Below, one piece after another: positions 49,374 through 58,032 of a stretch of DNA of 64,000 nucleotides. Source of the stretch: Paracoccaceae bacterium (lineage in GTDB: Bacteria > Pseudomonadota > Alphaproteobacteria > Rhodobacterales > Rhodobacteraceae). Position 1 is the first letter of the stretch. Each line of letters begins with the position of its first letter. The DNA lies in NCBI GenBank assembly GCA_026989355.1, contig JALSJM010000016.1, positions 62,001-126,000 on the forward strand, written 5' to 3'. The notes under the pieces are model-generated. The model ran no database searches. It was given only the letters and a program-made list of their open reading frames with translations, and was not told the origin of the DNA. A program made the position numbers and the translations under genes.

Positions 49374-50072
49374 TCAGGTGCCGTGTGCCGCGAGCCAGTC
49401 CGGCAGATGCCCGATATCGGGAAGCACCGCCTCGGCAAGCGGGGCAAGTTCGGCCTCGGCAGCCGGGCCCGTCAGCACCGCTACCGGGGTCATGCCGGCC
49501 GCCCGCCCGGCCAGCAGATCATGGCGGCTGTCGCCAACCATCACCGTGCGCGCCGGTGCCACGCCGGTTTCGCGCACGAACGCCAGCAGCATTCCCGGAT
49601 CGGGCTTGCCGCCATGGCCGCTGTCATGGCCGGCAATGAAATCGAACAGCCCCGCCACGCCGGCCCTTTCAAGATGGGCGCGCGCGGAAGCCTCGCTGTC
49701 ATTGGTGGCCACCCCCAGAACGAGCCCGCGCTGCCTGAACCCGCCAAGCAGCGGCAAGAGCGGCACCGCCGCCACCGGCGATACCGAGAGCGTCGCGGCA
49801 TCGAAGCGGGCAAGCAGCTCTCCGGCTTCGGCTGCAGACATGTGTCGCCCCAGTTCATGAGCGATCTCTTCATTGGTGCCGGCCACCACGATCGAATCCG
49901 GTGTGAACCTTGCACTGTCGCAATCATAACCGATCGCCGCACCAAGAGCGCGCGCACGGGCCGTATCGCCTCTGCTGACCCTGCTCAGGAAACCCTGTGT
50001 CCACTCTCCCCAGGTGGCGTGGAAATCGAACAGGGTTCCATCCTTGTCGAACAGGATCGCCTGATAGGCCAT
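49374..50072 (-). CDS. HAD family hydrolase (phosphoglycolate phosphatase-like)
   Basis: A 232-residue HAD phosphatase with motif I LFDKDGTLFD (K in place of the usual L/M is tolerated), motif II ATNDSE, lysine in GGKPDPG and motif IV VMVGDSRHDL. The cap domain is of class C1. Gph-type activity on 2-phosphoglycolate is a reasonable guess. The start at 50072 (MAYQAILFDKDG) was chosen since the upstream frame is not conserved-looking. It is divergent from the MarR gene. Confidence 0.85.
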   Translation of the reverse strand: MAYQAILFDKDGTLFDFHATWGEWTQGFLSRVSRGDTARARALGAAIGYDCDSARFTPDSIVVAGTNEEIAHELGRHMSAAEAGELLARFDAATLSVSPVAAVPLLPLLGGFRQRGLVLGVATNDSEASARAHLERAGVAGLFDFIAGHDSGHGGKPDPGMLLAFVRETGVAPARTVMVGDSRHDLLAGRAAGMTPVAVLTGPAAEAELAPLAEAVLPDIGHLPDWLAAHGT

Positions 50073-50236
50073 GAGATCATCTTCCTGTGCTTCAGCCCTG
50101 TGGCCGGGGCCGGTGCTCAAGCCGGGTGGCACGGGCGACCGCACCCGTTCCGGCTGCATCTGGCCCGAAATGACGGCGCTTGGCAATGTGAGAATACGAA
50201 ACATCCGGGAAAGGACATTGACAGGCCCGGACATTT

Positions 50237-50253
50237 GATTGACATTGTCAATC
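50237..50253. promoter_or_regulatory. Perfect 17-bp palindrome abutting the MarR start codon
   Basis: GATTGACA-T-TGTCAATC is a perfect 8+1+8 inverted repeat ending directly before ATG 50254. A half-site ATTGACA is repeated at 50217-50223, exactly 21 bases (two turns) upstream of the same sequence in the palindrome. It is a strong MarR operator candidate and may also overlap the -10/-35 region (TTGACA). Repression of the marR-rdhA unit by occluding RNA polymerase is inferred. Confidence 0.65.
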
Positions 50254-50709
50254 ATGGCGGACCCGGCCCCATATCGCCTGCATCAGTCCCTTGGCTATCA
50301 GCTTTCGCTTACCGCCCGGGTCATGGAGCGCGGCTTCGAAGAGGGGCTGCGCCGGCTGGATTTGAGCCGTATCTCGTGGTGCGTGCTGCTGGCCGTGGGA
50401 ACGGAGGGGCTTTCACAACCCTCCGGGATTGCCGATTTCATCGGCATCGACCGCACCGCCACCTCGCGCACATTGCGCCGGATGGAAAGCGAAGGGCTGA
50501 TCACCCGCACGGGCGGCAAGAGCGACCGGCGCACCACCCGCGTTTCCCTTACCGCGCTCGGCCGGCAACGTCTGGAACAGGCCACCCCCCTGGCCCGCGC
50601 CAATGCCGCCCGCTTCGCCGCCCGGCTGAGCCACAGCGAACATGCCGAACTTGTCCGTCTTCTGAAACGCCTGCGCGCGGGGGAGGATACCCCCCTGTCC
50701 GGGCTGTAG
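50254..50709 (+). CDS. MarR family transcriptional regulator, likely controls the dehalogenase
   Basis: A 151-residue winged-helix regulator. The MarR DNA-binding domain is read in SQPSGIADFIGIDRTATSRT and RRMESEGLITRTGGKSDRRTTRVSLTALG. It starts directly after a perfect palindrome and ends 7 bases before the dehalogenase gene, so one transcript is likely. MarR proteins often respond to phenolic ligands, fitting a halogenated aromatic inducer, and MarR-type regulators (Rdh2R) are known for dehalogenase genes in Dehalococcoides. The ligand is inferred. Confidence 0.88.
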   Translation: MADPAPYRLHQSLGYQLSLTARVMERGFEEGLRRLDLSRISWCVLLAVGTEGLSQPSGIADFIGIDRTATSRTLRRMESEGLITRTGGKSDRRTTRVSLTALGRQRLEQATPLARANAARFAARLSHSEHAELVRLLKRLRAGEDTPLSGL

Positions 50710-50716
50710 CCAGGGC

Positions 50717-53700
50717 ATGCACAAGCCCTTTTCATATCGCCGGCGCCCTTTTCACCTTGGCCCCTATCCGCTGGAAAGGCTGCGCCGCACCACCCGCCCC
50801 GAAGGGCTTGATTCATTGCCACCGATGGCGGGCATATCCTTTCGCCGCCCCGAGAGCCCCGCAAGCATCGTCAATGCCATGCAAAGCTATCAGGCGATGC
50901 TGGATGCCACCCGCGAAGGGCTGGTGAAACGGGAGAAAGCGCAAATCCCGGAGGATCCGCACGAACGTGCCAGGCACCTGAAATCATTTGGTTATTACTG
51001 CGATGCCGCAATGGTGGCAACCTGTCGGACCGGCACAGGCGACTGGCTGGAAACTCCGCTCGGGAATCCCGATGTCTCCCGCCTTTCCCGGCGGCTCGAA
51101 ACCATGCAGCCGAGAACACTTGCCGCCGGGGTGGACGTGATCATGGCCGGCCTCAGGGAAGCCCTGCGCACACCCCCCGCCGACTGCTGCCACCATACCC
51201 ATGCGCTGGTGCTTCTTTACGATCATCCGCGCGATCCCCTCCCGGACGAGGAAGGCGCACAATGGATCCTTGACGCACAGGCCCAACGCGCCTGCCTGCG
51301 CGCTGCCGAAACGGCCGTCACCCTGGCTCATTACATTCGCCTGCTGGGTCACGAAGCCCGCGCTCATTCCATGGCCGCAAGCGATGTGCATCTGGTCCGC
51401 CTTGCGGTGCGCAGCGGACTTGCCGCAACGGAAGGCCGCGAAGCCGTCAACCCCTTCGTGGGCCGCCGCTTCGGCCTGGCGGCTGTCACCACCACCCTTG
51501 AAATCGCGCCCGACAGGCCCATCATCCCCGGCCAGCGTGCGCCCCTGTCCTATCGCACCGGCCTTGGCCGCCATGCCGCCAGTGCCCGGCGGCGCGATCC
51601 CTTCGCCCGGCGCCGTTTCTGCGACGGCCCCCACCCGTTCGAACGCCTGAAGCGGGTTGAAAGCCCTACCACCTATATCGATGAACCGAACGTGGCCCGG
51701 GTGCCCAAGCGCTCGAACATGTTCGCCCGCGCCCTGTTCGGCGATCTTGGACCCGCCACGCAGGAAGCCAGCCGCAACGGCAACTATGTGCGCAAATCGG
51801 CCGCCGCCTTCGCCTTTCGCCCCACCCTTGGTGCCTTCATCCTGCTGCAGGACGGCAAGCCGGCCCCCGCCCGCGCGCCGGACACCGAAGACCCCGCGCG
51901 CAATGCCGCCAACATCAAGGCCGCGCTCTACTGGCTTGGGGCCGATGCGGTAGGGCTGTCGCGCTGCCCCGACTGGGCCTATTACAGCCACGACGCGGCA
52001 GGCAATCCGATCACCCCCTATCACGATCAGGCGATCTCGATCATCATCGATCAGGGCCACGAAACCATGGAGGGCGCCTCGGGGGACGACTGGATCGGCT
52101 GTGCACAATCCATGCGCGCCTATCTGCGCTTTTCACTGATCGGCGGGGTGCTGGCCGATCACCTGCGCAATCTGGGCTACGGCGCGCGGGTGCATTCGGT
52201 GATGGATGACGAGGTGCTCAACCCCCCGCTTCTGCTGCTGTCGGGGCTGGGCGAGGTCAGCCGCATCGGCGAGGTGATCCTCAACCCCTTTCTCGGGCCT
52301 CGCCTGAAATCGGGCGTTATCACCACCGACATGCCCCTCGCCCATGACAAACCCCTGGACTTCGGCCTGCAGCGCTTTTGCGAATCCTGCAACAAATGTG
52401 CGCGCGAATGCCCCTCGGGCGCGATCACCGCCGGGCCGAAGCGCATGTTCAACGGCTACGAGATCTGGAAGAGCGACAGCCAGAAATGCACCACCTACCG
52501 CGTGGGCCAGAAGGGCGGCGCCATGTGCGGGCGCTGCATGAAGACCTGCCCGTGGAACCTTGAAGGCCTGTTTTCCGAGGCCCCCTTCCGCTGGCTTGCC
52601 ATGAAGGCCCCGGCGCTTGCCCGCCCGCTGGCAAGGCTTGACGACATGCTGGGCAACGGCAACATCAACCCGGTGAAGAAGTGGTGGTGGGATCTGGAAA
52701 TGGCAGACGAGGGCCCCTATGCCCCCCCACGCGAAAAGACCAATGCCCGCCGGATCCAGCCCGGACTGAAGCTCAGACCCGAGGATCAGACGCTTGCCGT
52801 CTATCCCGCACCCCTGGCGCCGCCACCCTGGCCCTGGCCCTTCCCGATGGACCGCGAAGCCGGCATCCGCGCCTGGCACGGGATGATCAGCGCCGAAGAA
52901 CACCGGCGTCGGCGCGCCGCCGGACTGCCGACCGAACATGTCTATACCGCCGACCGGGGCGAAAGCCCGGTTCTGCAGGTGGTTATCTCCGGCACCGAAA
53001 CCCTTGGCGAACGGGTGAAGCTCTATGAATTCGCCCGCCCCGACGGCGCCTCCCTGCCTGTATTCACGGCCGGAGCGCATGTGGATGTGGTGGTGGCCCC
53101 CGAGTTCTTTCGTCAGTATTCGCTGATGGGCGACCCCGCCGACCGTTCGAAATACGTGATTGCGGTCTTGCGCGAGGATGAGGGGCGCGGGGGATCACGG
53201 CTCATGCACCGGATCTTCGAGAAGGGGAGGCGCGTGTTCATCTCGCAGCCGATCAACCACTTTCCGCTGGAGGAGAACGCCCCGTTCAGCTGGCTCATGG
53301 GCGGGGGGATCGGGATTACCCCGATGATCGCCATGGCACATCGCCTGCATGCGCTCGGGCGCGATTTCGCCTTGCATTACTCGGCCCCGACCCGGCAGCA
53401 GGCCGCCTTCCTGAAAAGGCTTTCCGCCATGCCCTGGGCTGACCGGGTGCACCTTCACATCACCGCCGAGGGCACCCGCGCCGACTTTTCCGCAATCCTG
53501 CACCAGCGCACCGGCGGGCATGTCTATGCCTGCGGGCCCGATGGCTATATGCAGGCGGTGCTTGACGCCGCCGCCGGCGCGGGCTTCCCCGAAGAGGCGA
53601 TGCATCGGGAATATTTCACGCCTCCCGCCACGCCCGCATATGAAAACCACCCCTTTATCCTGCGCCTTGTCCGTTCAGGGCGCGAAATCGCCGTGCCGGC

Positions 53701-53914
53701 GGATCAGAGCGCCACCCAGGCCCTTGCCGCAGCGGGGGTGCATGTGGACATGAAATGCGCCGACGGCCTGTGTGGCGTTTGCGCCTGCAGGCTGGTTTCG
53801 GGCGAGGCAGAACACCGCGATTTCGTGCTCTCCAACGCCGAGCGGCGCGAAAGGATCATTCTCTGCCAGTCCCGCGCGGCAAGGGCCGGTGATGTGCTCG
53901 TGATCGATCTCTGA
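50717..53914 (+). CDS. Self-sufficient cytosolic reductive dehalogenase (RdhA fused to flavin reductase and 2Fe-2S domains)
   Basis: A 1065-residue fusion. Residues about 296-690 are the corrinoid-dependent RdhA core with two 4Fe-4S cysteine sets (C555, C558, C561, C565 and C604, C607, C611, with C591 nearby). Tyr422/423 and R553 are active-site candidates by position relative to the characterised NpRdhA (Y426, K488, R552). Residues about 750-965 form a ferredoxin-reductase module (RQYS 799-802, GGGIGITPM 862-870, YACGPDGYM 937-945), then a plant-type 2Fe-2S domain (C1014, C1019, C1022, C1050). Like BhbA of Comamonas it should draw electrons from NAD(P)H. No Tat signal or rdhB is present. Residues 1-295 look like a degenerate copy of the core. 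Confidence 0.9.
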   Translation: MHKPFSYRRRPFHLGPYPLERLRRTTRPEGLDSLPPMAGISFRRPESPASIVNAMQSYQAMLDATREGLVKREKAQIPEDPHERARHLKSFGYYCDAAMVATCRTGTGDWLETPLGNPDVSRLSRRLETMQPRTLAAGVDVIMAGLREALRTPPADCCHHTHALVLLYDHPRDPLPDEEGAQWILDAQAQRACLRAAETAVTLAHYIRLLGHEARAHSMAASDVHLVRLAVRSGLAATEGREAVNPFVGRRFGLAAVTTTLEIAPDRPIIPGQRAPLSYRTGLGRHAASARRRDPFARRRFCDGPHPFERLKRVESPTTYIDEPNVARVPKRSNMFARALFGDLGPATQEASRNGNYVRKSAAAFAFRPTLGAFILLQDGKPAPARAPDTEDPARNAANIKAALYWLGADAVGLSRCPDWAYYSHDAAGNPITPYHDQAISIIIDQGHETMEGASGDDWIGCAQSMRAYLRFSLIGGVLADHLRNLGYGARVHSVMDDEVLNPPLLLLSGLGEVSRIGEVILNPFLGPRLKSGVITTDMPLAHDKPLDFGLQRFCESCNKCARECPSGAITAGPKRMFNGYEIWKSDSQKCTTYRVGQKGGAMCGRCMKTCPWNLEGLFSEAPFRWLAMKAPALARPLARLDDMLGNGNINPVKKWWWDLEMADEGPYAPPREKTNARRIQPGLKLRPEDQTLAVYPAPLAPPPWPWPFPMDREAGIRAWHGMISAEEHRRRRAAGLPTEHVYTADRGESPVLQVVISGTETLGERVKLYEFARPDGASLPVFTAGAHVDVVVAPEFFRQYSLMGDPADRSKYVIAVLREDEGRGGSRLMHRIFEKGRRVFISQPINHFPLEENAPFSWLMGGGIGITPMIAMAHRLHALGRDFALHYSAPTRQQAAFLKRLSAMPWADRVHLHITAEGTRADFSAILHQRTGGHVYACGPDGYMQAVLDAAAGAGFPEEAMHREYFTPPATPAYENHPFILRLVRSGREIAVPADQSATQALAAAGVHVDMKCADGLCGVCACRLVSGEAEHRDFVLSNAERRERIILCQSRAARAGDVLVIDL

Positions 53915-53956
53915 TATTCCTGGGGCGCGCAGGGTTTCGGGGCAGGGGCGATCTTT

Positions 53957-54235
53957 TCATGTCCAGTTCGCCAGCCGCCCTCCCGGCAGGGCCTGCCGCG
54001 CCCGCATCAGCGCATCGCGCGGCAGATCAAGCGCATCACAGCAGGCAATGACCCAGGCATCGTCCACCAGAAGGAAATCAAGGACCGATCCCAGGAACTC
54101 GGGATCTTCTGCGCGGCTGCGCATGTCTTCTGCCGAGGCTCCGGTAGCCCCCATGAAGACAGGCAGCAGGTCTTCGTTTCCCGCCAGCCATGCCAACGCC
54201 TGCAACGCGTGGATTTCCGCCTGTTCACGCTTCAT
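53957..54235 (-). CDS. DUF3572 family protein
   Basis: A 92-residue protein, acidic and helical, matching the DUF3572 pattern (ALQALAWLAGNEDLLPVFMGATGAS and FLGSVLDFLLVDDAWVIACCDALDL). It occurs next to pleD in many Rhodobacterales (from memory). It is read away from the divergent pleD gene. Function unknown; no membrane segment or metal motif is seen. Confidence 0.82.
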   Translation of the reverse strand: MKREQAEIHALQALAWLAGNEDLLPVFMGATGASAEDMRSRAEDPEFLGSVLDFLLVDDAWVIACCDALDLPRDALMRARQALPGGRLANWT

Positions 54236-54330
54236 TGTCCGTTCCTCATCTGTGATCGAAAGGAATTCTTAACCAATCTCACCAATGAATGAGTAACAAC
54301 AGGACAATTTTACCGTTTTGACGAGGAAAC

Positions 54331-55746
54331 ATGGCCGGGCGCATCCTGATAGCCGATGATGTGACAACCAACCGCATCATCCTGAAAGTAAAGCTTTCTT
54401 CCGCCTGTTACGATGTGTTGCAGGCGGAAAGCGGCGCCGACGCACTGGCTCTGGCCCGGCGTGAGAAGCCGGATCTGATTCTGCTTGATCTGATGATGTC
54501 CGGCATGAACGGGATCGAAGTCTGCCGGCGGCTCAAGGCCTGTTCCGCTACCGACGACATCCCGGTGATCATCATCACCGCAGTTCACGACGAACAGCTC
54601 AAGCTCAGGGCACTGCGGGCCGGCGCCGATGACTTCCTGACGAAACCGGTCAGCGAAGCACTGTTGCTGGCGCGGGTGCGCAACCTGCTGCGGACGCGGG
54701 ATACCAACGATGAACTGCGTCTGCATGACGGGACCGAACCCCGGATGACCGAACAGGAACTGGGCTTTGCCGAACCGATGGCGGGGTTCGCCCGCCCCTG
54801 CAACATCGTGCTGGTTGCAAGATCGGAGGAAATCGCGCGGCAGTGGCAGCAAGGGCTGAAGGGCAGGATCGCCGGAGAGATCAGGATCGTGCCCCGCAGC
54901 GCGGCGCTGACCGTTACCGACAGCGACCCGGCACCCGACATCTTCGTGCTCGAAGGCGGCACCGGCACCGCCGACGACGGGATTTACCTGATCAGCGAAC
55001 TGCGCAGCCGCGCCCACACCCGCCACGCGGCAATCATCGTGATTCTTCCGGCCCCGGATCCCGGCAGGGAAAGCCACGAACCCTGGGCCGCGACAGCGCT
55101 TGATCTCGGTGCCTGCGATATCCTGAGCAACGGTTTCGGGGCCGAGGAACTGGCCTTGCGGCTCGAACGCCAGATCGCGCGAAAGCACAGGGCCGACCAG
55201 TTGCGCGAAACCCTGCGCAACGGTCTGCGCCTGGCGGTCACCGATCCGCTGACCGGCCTGCACAACCGCCGCTATGCCATGGCCCGGCTGGCCCGCATCG
55301 CCCGGCAGGCGCATGATACCGACAGCCCCTTCGCCCTGATGCTGCTTGATCTTGACCGCTTCAAGATGGTGAATGACATCCACGGTCACAGCGCCGGCGA
55401 TGCCGTCTTGCGGGAAGTGGCCTGCCGGCTGCGGCAGGGTATCCGGCGGGTTGACCTGCTGGCCCGGATCGGCGGCGAGGAATTTCTGGTCGTCATGCCC
55501 GATACCGATCTTGGCACGGCTCGGAAAACGGCCGAACGGCTGCGCCGCCGCATCGTCGAACAACCGGTCCGCATTCCTGCCGATGGTCAGGAACTGTTCG
55601 TCAGTCTCAGCATCGGGGTTGCGCTCGGGGGCGGGCGCGAACACGATCTTTCTGTCACGGAAGTGATGGAGCAGGCCGATCGCGCCCTCTATGCTGCGAA
55701 ATCCGATGGCCGCAACCAGGTGAATATCGGCCGCTCGGCCGCCTGA
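54331..55746 (+). CDS. pleD: PleD-type response regulator with diguanylate cyclase output
   Basis: A 471-residue protein with REC-REC-GGDEF order. The first receiver (1-120) has the phospho-acceptor D53 in LLLDLMMSGM; the second receiver-like region (155-275) lacks such a motif and is degenerate, as in PleD. The C-terminal GGDEF domain has GGEEF at 381-385 and the I-site RRVD at 372-375. A GACGAGGAAAC ribosome site precedes ATG 54331. Its sensor kinase is not in the window. This is the second c-di-GMP synthase within 8 kb. Confidence 0.93.
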   Translation: MAGRILIADDVTTNRIILKVKLSSACYDVLQAESGADALALARREKPDLILLDLMMSGMNGIEVCRRLKACSATDDIPVIIITAVHDEQLKLRALRAGADDFLTKPVSEALLLARVRNLLRTRDTNDELRLHDGTEPRMTEQELGFAEPMAGFARPCNIVLVARSEEIARQWQQGLKGRIAGEIRIVPRSAALTVTDSDPAPDIFVLEGGTGTADDGIYLISELRSRAHTRHAAIIVILPAPDPGRESHEPWAATALDLGACDILSNGFGAEELALRLERQIARKHRADQLRETLRNGLRLAVTDPLTGLHNRRYAMARLARIARQAHDTDSPFALMLLDLDRFKMVNDIHGHSAGDAVLREVACRLRQGIRRVDLLARIGGEEFLVVMPDTDLGTARKTAERLRRRIVEQPVRIPADGQELFVSLSIGVALGGGREHDLSVTEVMEQADRALYAAKSDGRNQVNIGRSAA

Positions 55747-55905
55747 GGCACCTGACATTGCCGCTCGGCATTCCTTCTCTCTGCCCCTTTTCCCGCTGCC
55801 GCCATGGCAGGTTTCCCTCCGGCCCCGGATGCGGCCATCTGGCCCGGCGACAGGAAGGGGTCCCGATGTTAAAGGAATGCACACGAAGGAATTTCGAGGC
55901 GCGAG

Positions 55906-56340
55906 ATGCACCGATACCATCAGCAAGACATGCTGCCCCCGGGCCACCCCGCGGGCGCGGACGAAGCATTTCTCCAGGAACGCCCGCTCAGGCAGGCCAT
56001 ATTCAGGGGACTGCGGCGCAAATGTCCGGCCTGCGGCGCAGGCCCCCTGTTGCGCGGCTACCTGAAGGTGCACGAACAATGCCCGGTCTGCGAAGAGGAT
56101 TACACCCACCAGCGCGCCGATGACGGCCCGGCCTATCTCACGATCCTGATCGTCGGCCATCTGATGGCACCGGCCCTGTTCTGGGCCTTTGTCACCTACC
56201 GTCCCGATCCGGTAGTGCTGACCAGCATATTTCTGGTTGGTGTGGTGGCACTTTCGCTTTACCTTCTGCCAAGGCTGAAAGGCATGTTCGTTGCCATCCA
56301 GTGGGCAAAGCGCATGCACGGATTCGGCTCCGAGGGCTGA
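55906..56340 (+). CDS. DUF983 membrane protein
   Basis: A 144-residue protein. The N-terminal half has two CxxC pairs (CPACG and CPVCE) that look like a zinc ribbon, then the family motif HQRADDGPAYLTILIVGHL and two membrane helices (LTILIVGHLMAPALFWAFV and VVLTSIFLVGVVALSLYLL). The start at 55906 is preceded by GAGG; an ATG at 55930 is also possible. Function unknown. It precedes a NUDIX gene by 40 bases. Confidence 0.85.
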   Translation: MHRYHQQDMLPPGHPAGADEAFLQERPLRQAIFRGLRRKCPACGAGPLLRGYLKVHEQCPVCEEDYTHQRADDGPAYLTILIVGHLMAPALFWAFVTYRPDPVVLTSIFLVGVVALSLYLLPRLKGMFVAIQWAKRMHGFGSEG

Positions 56341-56380
56341 CTGGACACGGCCCCGCTGACACCGGAAAGGGGCGGCCTGC

Positions 56381-57085
56381 ATGAACAATCCGGCAATACG
56401 TGATGCGGCTTCGCTCATCCTGCTGCGCGATGCGGCTGGCGGCTCTCCCAGGGTGCTGATGGGGCAGCGCGGCGCACGCGCAGCCTTCATGCCCAACAAG
56501 TTCGTCTTTCCGGGCGGTGCGGTCGATCCGGCCGATTCCGCAGTGCCTCTTGCCGCCCCCCTGTCCGCGCCCTGCCGCAGCCGGCTGGCCCGGGAAGCAC
56601 CGGTCGGTCTGCCCGATGCGCTGATCGCGGCCGCCATCCGCGAATTGTGGGAGGAAACCGGGCTGGTGCTCGGAGAGGCAGGCAGATGGCCGCTGCCCCC
56701 CCCGCCCGGCTGGCGCAGCTATGCGGCCACGGGGCACCGGCCCGCGGGCAGGGATCTGCGCTTCGTGTTTCGCGCAATAACCCCGCCCGGACGCCCGCGC
56801 CGCTTTGACGCGCGCTTCTTTCTGGCCGATGCGGCAACCCTGCGCAGCGACCCCGACGATTTTTCACGCGCCAGCGACGAACTTTCGCATCTGCAGTGGA
56901 TCCCGCTTGATCGTGTCCGTGAATTCGACCTGCCCTTCATCACCCAGGTGGTGCTGGCGGAAATCGCCGAAATGCTGCGCGAAGGGCTGTATGTTCCCCG
57001 CGCTGTGCCTTTCTTTCGCAACAACGATGAAGAAAGCCTGTTTCTGCGGCTCGGCGGCGAAGGAGACCTCAGAGCGCGAGAATGA
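56381..57085 (+). CDS. NUDIX hydrolase
   Basis: A 234-residue phosphohydrolase. The C-terminal half of the Nudix box is clear (AAIRELWEETGLVLGE), while its first half, normally G-x5-E, is degenerate (VGLPDALIA, with D for E). This is the long subfamily with a family-typical N terminus (ASLILLRDAAGGSPRVLMGQRG). CoA, nucleotide sugars or oxidised nucleotides are possible substrates. The last 17 bases overlap the convergent EamA gene. Confidence 0.83.
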   Translation: MNNPAIRDAASLILLRDAAGGSPRVLMGQRGARAAFMPNKFVFPGGAVDPADSAVPLAAPLSAPCRSRLAREAPVGLPDALIAAAIRELWEETGLVLGEAGRWPLPPPPGWRSYAATGHRPAGRDLRFVFRAITPPGRPRRFDARFFLADAATLRSDPDDFSRASDELSHLQWIPLDRVREFDLPFITQVVLAEIAEMLREGLYVPRAVPFFRNNDEESLFLRLGGEGDLRARE

Positions 57086-57974
57086 GCAGCAGGATCGACA
57101 GCACGATCAGCCCCATGGCCACCAGCTCGCGCGGGCTTGAGCGTTCGCGAAACACGAAGCGGGTGGCCAGATAGCTGAATACCAGCTCGATCTGGCCAAG
57201 GGCCTTTACATAAGCCGCGCTCTGAAGGGAGAAGGCCAGAAACCAGCCGGTAGTGCCCAGGATGCTGGCCAGCCCCACCAGGCCGGTTACCCGCCAGTGG
57301 CGCAGGACACGGCCGATTTCTCCGGGCTGGCGCAGGCCAAGCCACAACCCGAGGATCAGACTTTGAAATGCAGTCACGCACAGCACGGAAAACACCGCCC
57401 GCAGAAACAGATCGCCCCCTGAAAGCGAAAGCAGAGCGCCGCGAAAATTAACCGCCGAAACCGCAAACAGCAGCCCTGCTCCAAGCCCCAGCAGCGAGGC
57501 CCGGTCAAGCAGTTGCGAAATTCCGGTTCCGAAGGCCGCGGTTGGCGTTACCGACAGCAGCAACACCCCGGCCAGCCCTGCCAGGATGGCGAATATCCCC
57601 ATTCCCGAGACGGCTTCGCCCAGAATCAGATAGCCGGCAACGGCCGCCAGCACCACTTCGGTTTTCTTGAAGGTGATGCCAACGGCGAAATTGCGCGCCC
57701 CGAACAGCGCCACCACACAGAGCGTGGCCAACAGCTGGGCGATGGCACCGATCCCTCCGTGGATGAGGAACCCCGCATTCATCTCCGGCAGCGCAGAGCC
57801 CCCCGCCACCAGCCGGACCGCAATCACCAGCCCCGCAAGCGGCGCGGCGAAAAGCGAACGCGCAAAGGTGGCTCCGGCCGCGCTGAGCCGCGTTGCCTGA
57901 AGGTGCTTTTGCAGCATGAAGCGCAGGTTCTGCACGAAGGCCGCGCCGATGGTGACCGGGATCCACAACTCCAT
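57069..57974 (-). CDS. EamA/DMT family transporter
   Basis: A 301-residue membrane protein with ten predicted helices in two five-helix repeats (for example AGFLIHGGIGAIAQLLATLCVVALFGARNFAV and the C-terminal VAMGLIVLSILLLILAL). Drug/metabolite transporter family; substrate not readable. It ends a leftward four-gene unit: aldo/keto reductase, lipoprotein, thioesterase, EamA. Confidence 0.85.
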   Translation of the reverse strand: MELWIPVTIGAAFVQNLRFMLQKHLQATRLSAAGATFARSLFAAPLAGLVIAVRLVAGGSALPEMNAGFLIHGGIGAIAQLLATLCVVALFGARNFAVGITFKKTEVVLAAVAGYLILGEAVSGMGIFAILAGLAGVLLLSVTPTAAFGTGISQLLDRASLLGLGAGLLFAVSAVNFRGALLSLSGGDLFLRAVFSVLCVTAFQSLILGLWLGLRQPGEIGRVLRHWRVTGLVGLASILGTTGWFLAFSLQSAAYVKALGQIELVFSYLATRFVFRERSSPRELVAMGLIVLSILLLILAL

Positions 57975-58032
57975 GCGACCGTTTCTGCAGGATGCGCGGA
58001 AGAAAGTCGAGACAGGCCGCGGCGGGTGCCCC

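Noticed and set aside
50717-53914. An epoxyqueuosine reductase (QueG) instead of a dehalogenase
   Set aside because: QueG is about 350-400 residues and lacks the reductase and 2Fe-2S fusion and the long N-terminal module seen here, although the corrinoid/FeS cores are related.
54310-56637. A minus-strand open frame of 775 codons across pleD and DUF983
   Set aside because: It covers two well-supported plus-strand genes and has the low-complexity composition of antisense frames.
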